Positions 32,663 to 40,730 of a stretch of DNA of 64,000 bases are shown here, in pieces. The notes below the pieces were generated by a model, which made no database searches, was not told the origin of the DNA, and worked only from the letters and a program-made list of their open reading frames with translations. The translations under genes were made by a program, and so were the position numbers. Position 1 is the stretch's first letter. Each line of letters starts with the position of its first letter. The DNA comes from Deltaproteobacteria bacterium (GTDB lineage Bacteria > Myxococcota_A > Polyangia > Nannocystales > Nannocystaceae): positions 3,286,001 through 3,350,000 of the forward strand of contig JADJEE010000001.1 in assembly GCA_016709225.1 (NCBI GenBank), given 5' to 3'.

Positions 32663-33939
32663 TGCATCGCTCGACCATCGTGCTGTCGCTGGTGGCGTTC
32701 GCCGCCGGCTGCAGCGATCCCGCCTCGACGCCTGCCGATGACGGCGGCTCGTCGAGTGGCGCGGCGAGTTCGTCGTCCGGCGACGGCGGCTCCAGCTCGG
32801 CGGCGACCACCGCCGTCGACAGCAGCGGTGGCACGAGCACCGGCACCGACGACGGCGGCAGCTCGTCGACCACCGGCGAGCCGCCGGCACCGTGGGTGTG
32901 GGATCTGCCGCCCGGCTTCCCGGAGCCCTACGTGCCCGCGCAGAACCCGATGAGCGCCGAGAAGGTCGAGCTCGGACGCCATCTCTTCTACGATCTGCGG
33001 CTGTCGGGCAACGGCACGCAGTCATGTGCGAGCTGCCACGATCAAGCGCGCGGCTTCGCCGACGGGCTGCCGACCCCGCAGGGCTCGACCGGCAGCGTGC
33101 TCGCGCGCAACTCGATGGGCCTGACCAACAGCGTCTACAGCTACCCGCTGACCTGGGCGAACCCCAACCTCGTCGACCTCGAGCACCAGATCCTGGTGCC
33201 ACTGTTCGGCGAGTTCCCCATCGAGCTCGGCGCCGTCGGACACGAGGACGAGATCCTGCAGCGTCTGCGCGACGAACCCGTCTACGGACCGCTGTTCGAG
33301 GCCGCGTTCCCCGAGCGCGACGATCCCTTCAGCTTCGACGCGGTCCGCGACGCCCTCGCCTGCTTCACCCGCACGCTCATCTCCGGCGACTCACCCTACG
33401 ATCGCTTCGTCTACGGCGACGGCGAGCTGTCCGAGTCGGCGCTGCGCGGCATGAACCTGTTCTTCTCCGAGGCGGTCGAGTGCCACCACTGCCACGGCAG
33501 CTTCAACTTCTCGATGTCGGTCAAGCACGCCAACACCGTGTTCGACCCGCAGGCATTCCACAACACCGGCCTCTACAACGTCGGGGGTACCGGCGCCTAC
33601 CCGCTCGGCAACGAAGGTCTCTACGAGAGCACTGCGCTCGACACCGACCGCGGCCGCTTCCGCGCCCCGACGCTGCGCAACGTCGCGGTCTCGGGGCCGT
33701 ACATGCACGACGGCTCGATCGCGACGCTCGAGGAGGTGCTCGACACCTACGCCGCGGGCGGCCGCAACGTGACCGAGGGACCGTTCGCGGGTGACGGGCG
33801 GGCGAACCCGTACAAGAGCGGCTTCGTCGGTGGCTTCGAGATGTCGCCCCAGGATCGCGACGACCTGCTCGCGTTCCTGCACTCGCTCACCGACGAGACC
33901 TTCCTCGGCGATCCACGCTTCGCCAATCCCTGGCCCTGA
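32659..33939 (+). CDS. mbnH: MbnH-like di-heme cytochrome-c peroxidase family enzyme (MXAN_0977 type)
   Basis: 426 residues, starting in the ATGA overlap with mbnP. The signal ends in AFAAGC (lipobox), so it is lipid-anchored. Two heme c sites, CASCH and CHHCH, lie in the order and spacing of bacterial di-heme peroxidases/MauG; conserved segments include KVELGRHLFYDLRLSGNG, RNSMGLTNSVY, RFRAPTLRNVAVSGPYMHDGS and a closing DDLLAFLHSLTDETFL. This is the MXAN_0977-like group (TIGR04039 type), known to pair with MbnP. Known members use a bis-Fe(IV) state to oxidise a Trp on MbnP. Both genes end a same-strand run from 28.3 kb. Assignment is secure. Confidence 0.9.
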   Translation: MMHRSTIVLSLVAFAAGCSDPASTPADDGGSSSGAASSSSGDGGSSSAATTAVDSSGGTSTGTDDGGSSSTTGEPPAPWVWDLPPGFPEPYVPAQNPMSAEKVELGRHLFYDLRLSGNGTQSCASCHDQARGFADGLPTPQGSTGSVLARNSMGLTNSVYSYPLTWANPNLVDLEHQILVPLFGEFPIELGAVGHEDEILQRLRDEPVYGPLFEAAFPERDDPFSFDAVRDALACFTRTLISGDSPYDRFVYGDGELSESALRGMNLFFSEAVECHHCHGSFNFSMSVKHANTVFDPQAFHNTGLYNVGGTGAYPLGNEGLYESTALDTDRGRFRAPTLRNVAVSGPYMHDGSIATLEEVLDTYAAGGRNVTEGPFAGDGRANPYKSGFVGGFEMSPQDRDDLLAFLHSLTDETFLGDPRFANPWP

Positions 33940-33959
33940 CGGGGCGATGCGCGCCGACG

Positions 33960-34541
33960 TCACGTGATGTTGGGGTTGCGCACGGCGTCGCGGGCGGGTC
34001 GCGACGTCGCACAGATCGCGTTGAAGCCGGTGAGCCACGCGAGATCCGTGGTCAAGCTCGAGAACATGCCCTCGAACTCGGACCAGCCGTACTTCCCGGC
34101 CGAGTTGGTGGCGAAGATGCCGTCGTCGTCGTAGGCGTACAGCACGAACCAGTGCGCGCCGTTGGTGGGCAGGCCCAGGCGACCGCCAGGGTTCTGTACC
34201 AGACACACCACGGGGAAGCCGCCGGCCAGCCGGCGCTGAACGTCCGCGACGCTCTCGACGATCTGCAGCGGCTTCGCGCCGTAGGCCTCGAGCGCCTTGC
34301 GCACCCGCGATGGCGTCGTGCCGAGGTAGCCGGCGCCGAGATCGGCGGGGTGGCTCCGCTCGACCTTGCGCAGCGAGGTCAGCTCGGCGGGCAACAGGCC
34401 TGCCTGCACCAAGAACGTCGCCACAGCCGCCTGGCCGCACGCCGTCGACGGCACCGCACCGTCGGCGTTGACGAACTGATAGATCGCGTTGAGCCCGTGG
34501 AAGCCACGGCCGATGGGTTGAGCCTTGAGCAGGGATGCCAT
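33960..34541 (-). CDS. C39-like (papain-fold) cysteine protease-like protein
   Basis: 193 residues, with no signal peptide. Cys35 in STACGQAAVATFL, His130 in NGAHWFVLYAYDDDG and Asn146 in ATNSAGKYGWSEFEG form the expected Cys-His-Asn/Asp triad of the peptidase C39/papain-like superfamily. The length suits a single domain. It is not next to an ABC exporter, so it is not obviously a bacteriocin leader peptidase. Function may be peptidase, amidase or a toxin-like effector; the active-site residues are all visible, but the substrate is unknown. It is convergent with mbnH, 20 bases apart. Confidence 0.7.
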   Translation of the reverse strand: MASLLKAQPIGRGFHGLNAIYQFVNADGAVPSTACGQAAVATFLVQAGLLPAELTSLRKVERSHPADLGAGYLGTTPSRVRKALEAYGAKPLQIVESVADVQRRLAGGFPVVCLVQNPGGRLGLPTNGAHWFVLYAYDDDGIFATNSAGKYGWSEFEGMFSSLTTDLAWLTGFNAICATSRPARDAVRNPNIT

Positions 34542-34724
34542 TGCTGCGCCGCTCCCCAGTCGATGCCGGGTGCGGCGTGCGGTTCACGATCTCGTCGTCG
34601 TCGGCACCGCAAGGCGGAGCCCTGGTCGAGCGCGGCGCCGAGCTCCGCCCCGGTTCGACGCCCGGACCACTCGAGCGTCTGTCTGAGGCCGACCCCGGAC
34701 CCGATCGAGGCGTCCGCGGGCGCT

Positions 34725-35126
34725 TTAGTTCGTCTGCGGCACGACGTCGCTGCGACCGCGATCGCTGGCCGGCCGATCGTCGGCCGCGAGCGTGGCCTCG
34801 GGTGACACGCAGCGCACGAAGCCTTCGTGGATGAGGCGGGCCGTGACCGCGCCGGTTCGCTGCGAGGCCGCGTTCTCGGACAGCACCACGTACTCGCCGT
34901 CGCACGCCCGCTCGGCCTCACGCTTCCACCGCTGCCGCACTGCCGTCGGTGTCGCGGGGGCCTTGGTGATCACCGAGACGTACTGCGAGCCGTCCTGCAC
35001 CGGCACCGCTGCGATCTGGGTCTTGTCACCGTTGCTGCGAGCGACCTGGCTGAGCAACGGCGCCAGCGCGGGGTTGCAGCCCGCGAGCACGAGCACGGCG
35101 AGCGAAGCGGCGAGGCGAGGACGCAC
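34725..35126 (-). CDS. Small hypothetical lipoprotein
   Basis: 133 residues from a GTG start at 35126, chosen because it leads straight into the lipoprotein signal (RPRLAASLAVLVLAGC); the frame is open upstream to a TTG at 35162. The mature part includes RWKREAERACDGEYVVLSENAAS, resembling the conserved core of small envelope lipoproteins that contain a CxG..Y segment, and ends with an Asp/Arg-rich tail. No domain is recognised. The 180 bases between this gene and the C39-like gene hold nothing I can identify. Confidence 0.55.
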   Translation of the reverse strand: MRPRLAASLAVLVLAGCNPALAPLLSQVARSNGDKTQIAAVPVQDGSQYVSVITKAPATPTAVRQRWKREAERACDGEYVVLSENAASQRTGAVTARLIHEGFVRCVSPEATLAADDRPASDRGRSDVVPQTN

Positions 35127-35182
35127 GCACCGACGCTGCCAGCAACCGCCGACACGACGCAAGAAAGCGGCGGCCCCGTGCC

Positions 35183-35689
35183 TCAGCAGTTGAGCGTGAC
35201 GGCGTGGGTGTGCCCGTCCACGCCGCCGGCCGCCGCCGAGACGATGACCTTGCCCTCGGCCAGCAGGGTCGCGAACGCCGATGCCGAGATCGCCACGTCG
35301 TGGGTGTGCGCGCCACCGGCGACGTAGCTCGCGTCCGCGGCGGCCATGACGTCGGCGAACGGCACCTCGAGGGTGTGGAAGTGGAGATCGAACATCGCGT
35401 CGGGATCGCCGGCGCAGCCCGCCGCTTGGCCGTCGCTGCTGCCCGAGTCGGCGCCGGTCGAGCTGTCGTCACCGGTGCCGGCGGTGGTCGACGCCGTGGT
35501 CCCCGCCGTGCTCGTGGTCGTCATGCCCGCGGTGCCGCTCGCCGTCGTCGCCGTGCCGCTGCTCCCCGAGCCGCTGTCGCTGCCGCCCGCGGTGTCGTCG
35601 TCACCATCGCTGGCGCACGCGGGACCGATCGCGACGGCGGTCGCTGCGAGGCCGAGGTGGAGGAACTGCTTGCGCGTGACGTCGACCAT
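35183..35689 (-). CDS. Lipoprotein with Tat-like start and His-rich C-terminal domain
   Basis: 168 residues from ATG 35689. The N-terminus (TRKQFLHLGLAATAVAIGPAC) has a lysine-modified twin-arginine-like motif and a lipobox Cys. A long Ser/Thr/Gly linker leads to a compact domain with HFHTLEVPFADVMAAADASY and two His pairs, GGAHTHDVAIS and DGHTHAVTLNC. The HTH pairs and the length suggest a small metal-binding or cupredoxin-like module. I do not recognise the family for certain. Such proteins occur repeatedly in myxobacteria. It is separate from the MbnP/MbnH run but only 1.2 kb away. Confidence 0.62.
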   Translation of the reverse strand: MVDVTRKQFLHLGLAATAVAIGPACASDGDDDTAGGSDSGSGSSGTATTASGTAGMTTTSTAGTTASTTAGTGDDSSTGADSGSSDGQAAGCAGDPDAMFDLHFHTLEVPFADVMAAADASYVAGGAHTHDVAISASAFATLLAEGKVIVSAAAGGVDGHTHAVTLNC

Positions 35690-35844
35690 GTGGACCCCTG
35701 TTGCCCTTCGCGAGCGTGCGGCCATCAGGGTAACCGAGGGCTGCGTGCCCATGCGCCGGCACGCGACGAAATAGCCCCGGGCGGGCTCCAGTTCGCCCTC
35801 TCGCCGCCGCGCTCAGCTTCGCCGCGGCGGATTGGAAGCCGACC

Positions 35845-36117
35845 TTGGTTGGACCGTTCGTGCTCGGGATCATCGCGACCCCCTTCATCTTCGCCGGCTG
35901 GGTGATCAACCGCGTGCTCGAACATCGCATGCGCGTCCACCAGCTGCAGCGCGGGCTGCCGCCAGCGAGTCGACCACAGCTCGCCGCGGTCGCCGGCACG
36001 GCCGCGGTCCCACCGGAGCTCGAGCGCCGCATCGCGAACCTCGAGGCAGTGATCTGCGATCTCGACTTCGACCTCGCGCGACGGGTGCGCGAGACGTCGA
36101 CCTCACGAGCTTCGTGA
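35845..36117 (+). CDS. Small membrane-anchored hypothetical protein
   Basis: 90 residues starting with a hydrophobic segment (MVGPFVLGIIATPFIFAGWV) and continuing with basic and helical sequence (RMRVHQLQRGLPPASRP, ELERRIANLEAVICDLDFDLARRV). The heptad-like spacing in the last 35 residues suggests a short coiled coil. This resembles small phage-shock-like or sporulation-type membrane proteins, but I cannot name a family. The 15-base overlap of its end with a minus-strand zinc-ribbon frame means one of the two may be misjudged. Confidence 0.5.
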   Translation: MVGPFVLGIIATPFIFAGWVINRVLEHRMRVHQLQRGLPPASRPQLAAVAGTAAVPPELERRIANLEAVICDLDFDLARRVRETSTSRAS

Positions 36118-36306
36118 GCCGCCGGGCTTGCTCGGCGGCGCCGGCCCGCGGTTGCCCGGGCGCGCACGCGTACCTGCGCTGGCGCGCGCGGCTTCGGCGG
36201 TGAAGCTCCGTCGACATCCGCGGCACACGTGGCGGCGCGCGATCGGCTGGAACTGCACGCGACCGCAGTGGGGGCACTGCAAGCGCTGGGAGCCGAGCAC
36301 GACCAC
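36103..36306 (-). CDS. Small zinc-ribbon protein
   Basis: 67 residues from a GTG start. The pattern CPHCG (11-15) and CRGC (28-31) forms a four-Cys zinc ribbon, with QFQPIARRHVCRGCRRSF between and after. The rest is a Ser/Arg/Pro tail. It could bind nucleic acid or act as an accessory subunit. Short and GC-rich, so only the four well-placed Cys support it. Confidence 0.5.
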   Translation of the reverse strand: MVVLGSQRLQCPHCGRVQFQPIARRHVCRGCRRSFTAEAARASAGTRARPGNRGPAPPSKPGGSRSS

Positions 36307-36378
36307 GCGACCACGGTAGCATCGATCGCCGGCGGCCGTGGTCGCCGTCCTTTGCCCCTCGAAGCGTTCGCAGGGTTT

Positions 36379-36945
36379 TCAGGGGCCGCACAGCCCCCAC
36401 TGCGTGGGCACGCAGAAGTTCCCGCTCGAGGTGCCCGAACCGTTCTCGATCGCCTGGCACACGACGCTGCCGTCTTGATTGCACGGGTCGCCGAGACCGA
36501 CGTCGACGAACGACGAGCACGACGGCAGGCAGATGCACTCGCCGGTGTCGTCGAACACGATGTAGTAGCCGTCGACGCAGTTCTGCGGCGGGTTGGCGTC
36601 GCAGGCGTCGAGGATCGTGTCGCCGACGTACGGGGTCTTGCCGAGCGACCAGTCCGCCTCGCAGGCGTCGCCGGTCGGATCGCCCGAGGTCGAGCCGTCC
36701 GCCGAGCCGCCCGACGCGGACCCGCCCGACGCAGACCCGCCCGACGCAGACCCGCCCGACGCAGACCCGCCCGACGCAGACCCGCCCGACGCAGACCCGC
36801 CCGACGCAGACCCGCCCGACGCCGTCGCATCCGACGCAGAGCCGCTGTCGCCGCCATCGTCGTCGCCGCCGTCGTCGGCCTGACACGCACCGAGGCCAAG
36901 GCCCATCAGGACCGCCACTACCATCCATCCACATCGAGTCGTCAT
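36379..36945 (-). CDS. Lipoprotein with GGSAS repeats and Cys-rich C-terminal domain
   Basis: 188 residues from ATG 36945. The signal ends in GLGLGAC (lipobox). An acidic stretch is followed by seven or more copies of Gly-Gly-Ala/Ser-Ser repeats encoded by a 15-bp tandem array. The C-terminal 100 residues have ten Cys in segments such as GDACEADWSLGKTPY, DACDANPPQNCVDGYY, CICLPSCSSF and QWGLCGP, so a disulfide-rich fold is likely. No known family. Secreted Cys-rich domains of this type on long flexible stalks recur across this window. Confidence 0.65.
   Translation of the reverse strand: MTTRCGWMVVAVLMGLGLGACQADDGGDDDGGDSGSASDATASGGSASGGSASGGSASGGSASGGSASGGSASGGSASGGSADGSTSGDPTGDACEADWSLGKTPYVGDTILDACDANPPQNCVDGYYIVFDDTGECICLPSCSSFVDVGLGDPCNQDGSVVCQAIENGSGTSSGNFCVPTQWGLCGP
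36711..36815 (-). repeat. 15-bp tandem repeat within a lipoprotein gene
   Basis: Seven copies (the first with one mismatch) of CCGACGCAGACCCGC on the plus strand, encoding the Gly-Gly-Ser-Ala-Ser stalk on the minus strand. The near-perfect identity of the units implies recent expansion or ongoing copy-number change. Confidence 0.9.
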
Positions 36946-37062
36946 GTTCGCTTGTTCTCCGCTGACGGCGGCGCTCGCCGTTGTCCGTCGACGGCGCGAC
37001 CGCCCGTCGGTCGCGATTTTTCTGCTGCCCCCGAGCACGCGCGCGCCTGCGCCCCCGCGGCG

Positions 37063-38415
37063 CTACCGCGGGGTCCGCTCGGCCGACGCCCGCAGCTCGA
37101 GCACCGCGGCCATCGCCTCGTCGCAGGTGGGGCGAATCTGCGAGGGCGGCAGCACGAACCCGCTGCCGCCGCGCGGGCGCAGCTCGATCGTGAACGAGAG
37201 CGCATCGGCCTCGCCGTACATCCAGTCGGTCATGGTGCCGGCCGCCGCGTAGAGCCGTGCACCGGCCTTGATCTCGTAGCGTTGACCATGGGCGGCGTAG
37301 ATCGCCGAGGCCATGCGATCGGCGATGGCCGCAAAGCGATCCCGATCACGTGTGGGCGCAGCGGTGTGCGTCCACGGGTGCAGCAGCAGCTGGCCGTACG
37401 AGTGGAAGTCGACGTGCAGCGCGATCGACTCGCGGCGCACGAGGTCGCGCAACGCGGCGGTCTCGGGCTCCGAGAAGGCATACTCGCCGCGATACACCTG
37501 CGAGCGGCGATCACTGCTCGAGCCTGCGCCGCCGAAGGCGACCGAGAAGTTGCGGTTGAGATCGACCCCGAACGCGCCACGACGGTTCTTCCGCCAGTAG
37601 CGATCGGAGCTCCACGAGTACTGATAGCCATCGGGGTTCACGACCGGCACCACCCACAGCGCGGTGGTGTCGAGGAACCGCTGCAGCGCGGGGTCGCCCT
37701 GGCCCCGTGCGAGGCGCTCGGCGATGCACACCGGCACCGTCGCGGCGATCCACTCGCGCGCATGCTCGGCACCGTTGACCAGCATGTGCACGCCGTCGGC
37801 GTGGTTGCCCAGCCGCATGGCGAGCAGCGGCCGCCCCTCGATCGAGCCGCCGATCACCTCGAGCGCGACCCGCTCGGGGAACTCCGATGCCAGCTGCTCG
37901 AGGTGGGCGTGGATCGCCGTGAAGTCGTGGTACTCGGCGTACCAATCGGCCGGACGCTGGGCAGCGGGTTGCTGCAACCGCGCCCGCTCCTGCGCGGCAA
38001 GCTCGTCGATGTCGGCGACGAGCACCTCCCACGGCACCCCGGCGGCACCGAGTCGACGCAGCCCGTCGATGTCGACCACGATGTCGATCGGCTCGTCGGC
38101 GGCGGCCTCCTCACTCCACACGTCGAGCGCGATCGCCTGCACGAGCGCCGACTCGGCGGCGTCGCGGGGCTGCACGCGAACCGCCGCACGTCCGCCGATT
38201 GCGGTGGCCGACGCCATCGCGGGGACGGGCTCGTCGCTCGACGACGGGGCGTCGATGGTGCTCGCGGCGTCGAGCCATCGCGGCGGACCGTCGGGCTCGG
38301 CACAGCGGGCCACCAACGTGGCCGCGAACGCGATCGCCAGGATGCCGGCACCCCACGACCCATCGGCGTGGCGCGCTGCGCCGGCGAGACCCCTCGGGAT
38401 GCGACGTCGATGCAC
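37063..38415 (-). CDS. M14-family zinc carboxypeptidase
   Basis: 450 residues from a GTG start that leads into a signal-like segment (GAGILAIAFAATLVARC). The catalytic core shows the zinc ligands HxxE in NGAEHAREWIAATV, the third ligand His in ALHVDFHSYGQLLLHPW, substrate-binding NRNFS after FGVDL, and the catalytic Glu in ALSFTIELRP; Tyr/Arg positions also fit. The Arg-containing DRYWRKNRRG segment resembles substrate-binding parts of carboxypeptidases A/B. It is probably secreted or lipid-anchored and removes C-terminal amino acids from peptides. The kinase gene just upstream on the same strand ends 26 bases before this start. Confidence 0.85.
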   Translation of the reverse strand: MHRRRIPRGLAGAARHADGSWGAGILAIAFAATLVARCAEPDGPPRWLDAASTIDAPSSSDEPVPAMASATAIGGRAAVRVQPRDAAESALVQAIALDVWSEEAAADEPIDIVVDIDGLRRLGAAGVPWEVLVADIDELAAQERARLQQPAAQRPADWYAEYHDFTAIHAHLEQLASEFPERVALEVIGGSIEGRPLLAMRLGNHADGVHMLVNGAEHAREWIAATVPVCIAERLARGQGDPALQRFLDTTALWVVPVVNPDGYQYSWSSDRYWRKNRRGAFGVDLNRNFSVAFGGAGSSSDRRSQVYRGEYAFSEPETAALRDLVRRESIALHVDFHSYGQLLLHPWTHTAAPTRDRDRFAAIADRMASAIYAAHGQRYEIKAGARLYAAAGTMTDWMYGEADALSFTIELRPRGGSGFVLPPSQIRPTCDEAMAAVLELRASAERTPR

Positions 38416-38440
38416 GTCCCGACAGGGTAGCAAATGCGCG

Positions 38441-40612
38441 CTACATCTTGCTGGCGCGCGCGCCCGACTTGCCGACGATGAGCTTCCACTCGCCGCTCGA
38501 GCCGATGTCGACGCTACCGGCCGACTTCCACGGCGCACCGGGATCGGCGCGCCACTTCACGGCGTAGTGTCCCGCGGGGATGCGGGCGTCGTAGCGCGGG
38601 CGCACCGCAATCTCGCGCGCGCCGAGCTTGACGTCGGCGCCGGCCAGATCATCGGCCAGCCGGAAGTGCACCAAGACCGCCGGGCCCGCGGGCGCCGGCT
38701 CGGGCTTCGCGGGCTTGCTCGGTGTGACCTCCGGCTTGCTCGCAGGTCGCTTGGTGCTCGGCTTGCTCGGCTTGCTGGGGGTGACCGCCGGTGTCGGCTC
38801 GGGCGGCGGCGCCTCGACAGCGGGCGTCGGGGCCGGCGTTGGGGCCGGCGTCGGGGCCGGCGTCGGGGCGGCCGTCGGCTCGGCGGCCGCGACCGGCGGC
38901 ACGACCTCGGCGGCGACTGGGTCGGCCGGCTTCCCAGGCGCGACCGCGGTCAGCTTCGGCCCCGCGTCGTCGGGCTCGGGCGCGGGTGCCTCGGGTGCAT
39001 CCGCGCGCGGCGTCGTGGGCTTCGCCGCGACCGCAGCGCCCGTGGCCGCCGCATCCGACGACGGCCCCGGCATCACGAGCGCGATCGTGGTGCCGATGCC
39101 GATCGCCGCCACCAGCGACAGCCCGACGAGCAAGCCCCATGGTGTCCGACGACCGCTGGGCTCGCCACGCGGCAGATCGATCTGCGACACCGTGGTCTCG
39201 TGCATGCCGCGGGCGCCGGGCACCGCCAAGGCGCCGGGTGCGGTCTGACTGGCGGGGAAATCCGGTGAGGTGGTCGGACGCCCGTGGGCGCCGTCGCCCG
39301 CCAACGCGATGGTCGGGTCGACGACGCCGTGATCGGAGAACGGCAGCTCGCCGTGGCCGAGGATCTCGGTGCCCGCCGCACCCGTGCGACCGGTGCTCTG
39401 CGCGACGCCCCAGCGGGCCGCGGGCGCATCGAGCTCGCCGCCCACGCTCGGGGCGTGCCCGGCGACCCCGGTCGGCGCGTGCCCGGCCACTGCGCCGATC
39501 GGCGCGTTGGTGGTCGGCACCGTCGACGGCAGCGGACGGCCATCGGGACCGAGCTGTTGCTGTTGCTGTTGCTGTTGCGCGAGGCTGGCCATCAGCCCGG
39601 GCGGGAGCCCGGCCAGCCCCGAGAGTCGTGAGGCGCGGGCGTCGGCCGCAGCGGTCGCGTCGAACTCGGGACCGGTGCGGGGCCGCGCAACGCCGGTCGC
39701 GAGGCCACACAGCTGCGCGAGCTCGACCTTCATCTCCGCGTAGCCCGACCAACGCTTGAGCATCATCAGCGCCTCGTCGGCGCTCTGCGGTCGCGCCGCG
39801 GGGTCGGGTTGCAGCAACGCCAAGCGCACGGCGTCGAGCTCGGCTGGGACATCCGACACCGTGAGCGGCGGAATCGTGCCGCTCATCACCTGGTGATACA
39901 GCGAGACGTGGTCGTCGGCGTCGTAGCGGAAGACATTGCCGTCGACGAGCTCGTGCAGCATCGCGCCGACGGCGTAGAGATCGACGGTCGGCGCGTGCGA
40001 GCGTCCGCCCAGCTGCTCGGGCGGCATGTACCGCAGCTTGCCCTTGATGTGCAGGCCGGTGGTCTCTTCGCTCATGCGGTGCGCGATGCCGAAGTCCGTG
40101 ACCTTCACGTCACCCGACACGCTGACCAGCACGTTCTGCGGAGAGATGTCGCGATGGACGATGCCGAGGGTCTGGCCGTCGTGGGTCGTGACGCGATGGG
40201 CGTAGGACAGGCCGTGCAGCAGCTGCCCGATGACGTAGGCGGCGATGCGCAGTCGCAGCACGGGATCACGCTTCTGCAGCAGCTGCATGTCGGGCAGCAG
40301 CTGCGCGAGGTCGACCCCGTCGACCCACTCCATCACCAAGTAGCTGCGGCCGTTGTCCTCGCCCTCGTCGAACACCTGCACGATGTTCGAGTGGGACAGC
40401 GGCGCCGACACCTGCGCCTCGGTCGCGAACATCCGCGAGTAGCGGTCGTCGCCGACGTACTGCGGCAGCACCATCTTCACCGCGACGAACTTGCCGGCGG
40501 TCGAGGTGGCGCGGCGGGCCACCCACACCTCGGCCATCCCGCCGCGACCGATCTCGCGCAACAGCTCGTAGCCGCCGACCACGTCACCGATCGCGAGGGC
40601 GTACGGTTGCAT
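38441..40612 (-). CDS. Transmembrane Ser/Thr protein kinase with Pro/Ala-rich extracytoplasmic tail and PEGA-like end
   Basis: 723 residues from ATG 40612 (a TTG at 40657 is an alternative). Kinase domain: IGRGGMAEVWVA, catalytic Lys in VAVKMV, HRDISPQN, DFG and MPPEQ; all key residues are present. A linker with eight Gln (codons CAA/CAG) and repeated PTGVAGHAP-type segments follows, then a membrane segment (WGLLVGLSLVAAIGIGTTIALVM). The tail has APTPAPTPAPTPA repeats and a C-terminal PEGA-like domain (VHFRLADDLAGADVKLG, AGHYAVKWRAD). PEGA domains are thought to bind surface structures. Likely an envelope-sensing kinase; targets unknown. Confidence 0.85.
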   Translation of the reverse strand: MQPYALAIGDVVGGYELLREIGRGGMAEVWVARRATSTAGKFVAVKMVLPQYVGDDRYSRMFATEAQVSAPLSHSNIVQVFDEGEDNGRSYLVMEWVDGVDLAQLLPDMQLLQKRDPVLRLRIAAYVIGQLLHGLSYAHRVTTHDGQTLGIVHRDISPQNVLVSVSGDVKVTDFGIAHRMSEETTGLHIKGKLRYMPPEQLGGRSHAPTVDLYAVGAMLHELVDGNVFRYDADDHVSLYHQVMSGTIPPLTVSDVPAELDAVRLALLQPDPAARPQSADEALMMLKRWSGYAEMKVELAQLCGLATGVARPRTGPEFDATAAADARASRLSGLAGLPPGLMASLAQQQQQQQQLGPDGRPLPSTVPTTNAPIGAVAGHAPTGVAGHAPSVGGELDAPAARWGVAQSTGRTGAAGTEILGHGELPFSDHGVVDPTIALAGDGAHGRPTTSPDFPASQTAPGALAVPGARGMHETTVSQIDLPRGEPSGRRTPWGLLVGLSLVAAIGIGTTIALVMPGPSSDAAATGAAVAAKPTTPRADAPEAPAPEPDDAGPKLTAVAPGKPADPVAAEVVPPVAAAEPTAAPTPAPTPAPTPAPTPAVEAPPPEPTPAVTPSKPSKPSTKRPASKPEVTPSKPAKPEPAPAGPAVLVHFRLADDLAGADVKLGAREIAVRPRYDARIPAGHYAVKWRADPGAPWKSAGSVDIGSSGEWKLIVGKSGARASKM

Positions 40613-40730
40613 GCGGCCGAAGCCGGAATCGGGCGAGCTGCGTCGTGAAGGGTCCAAGGGGTGGTCTCGAGGAAGCGAAGGGGTCGGAGGTCGAGGCTAG
40701 CCGCACGCGTCGCGGGCCGCGATGGGAGCA

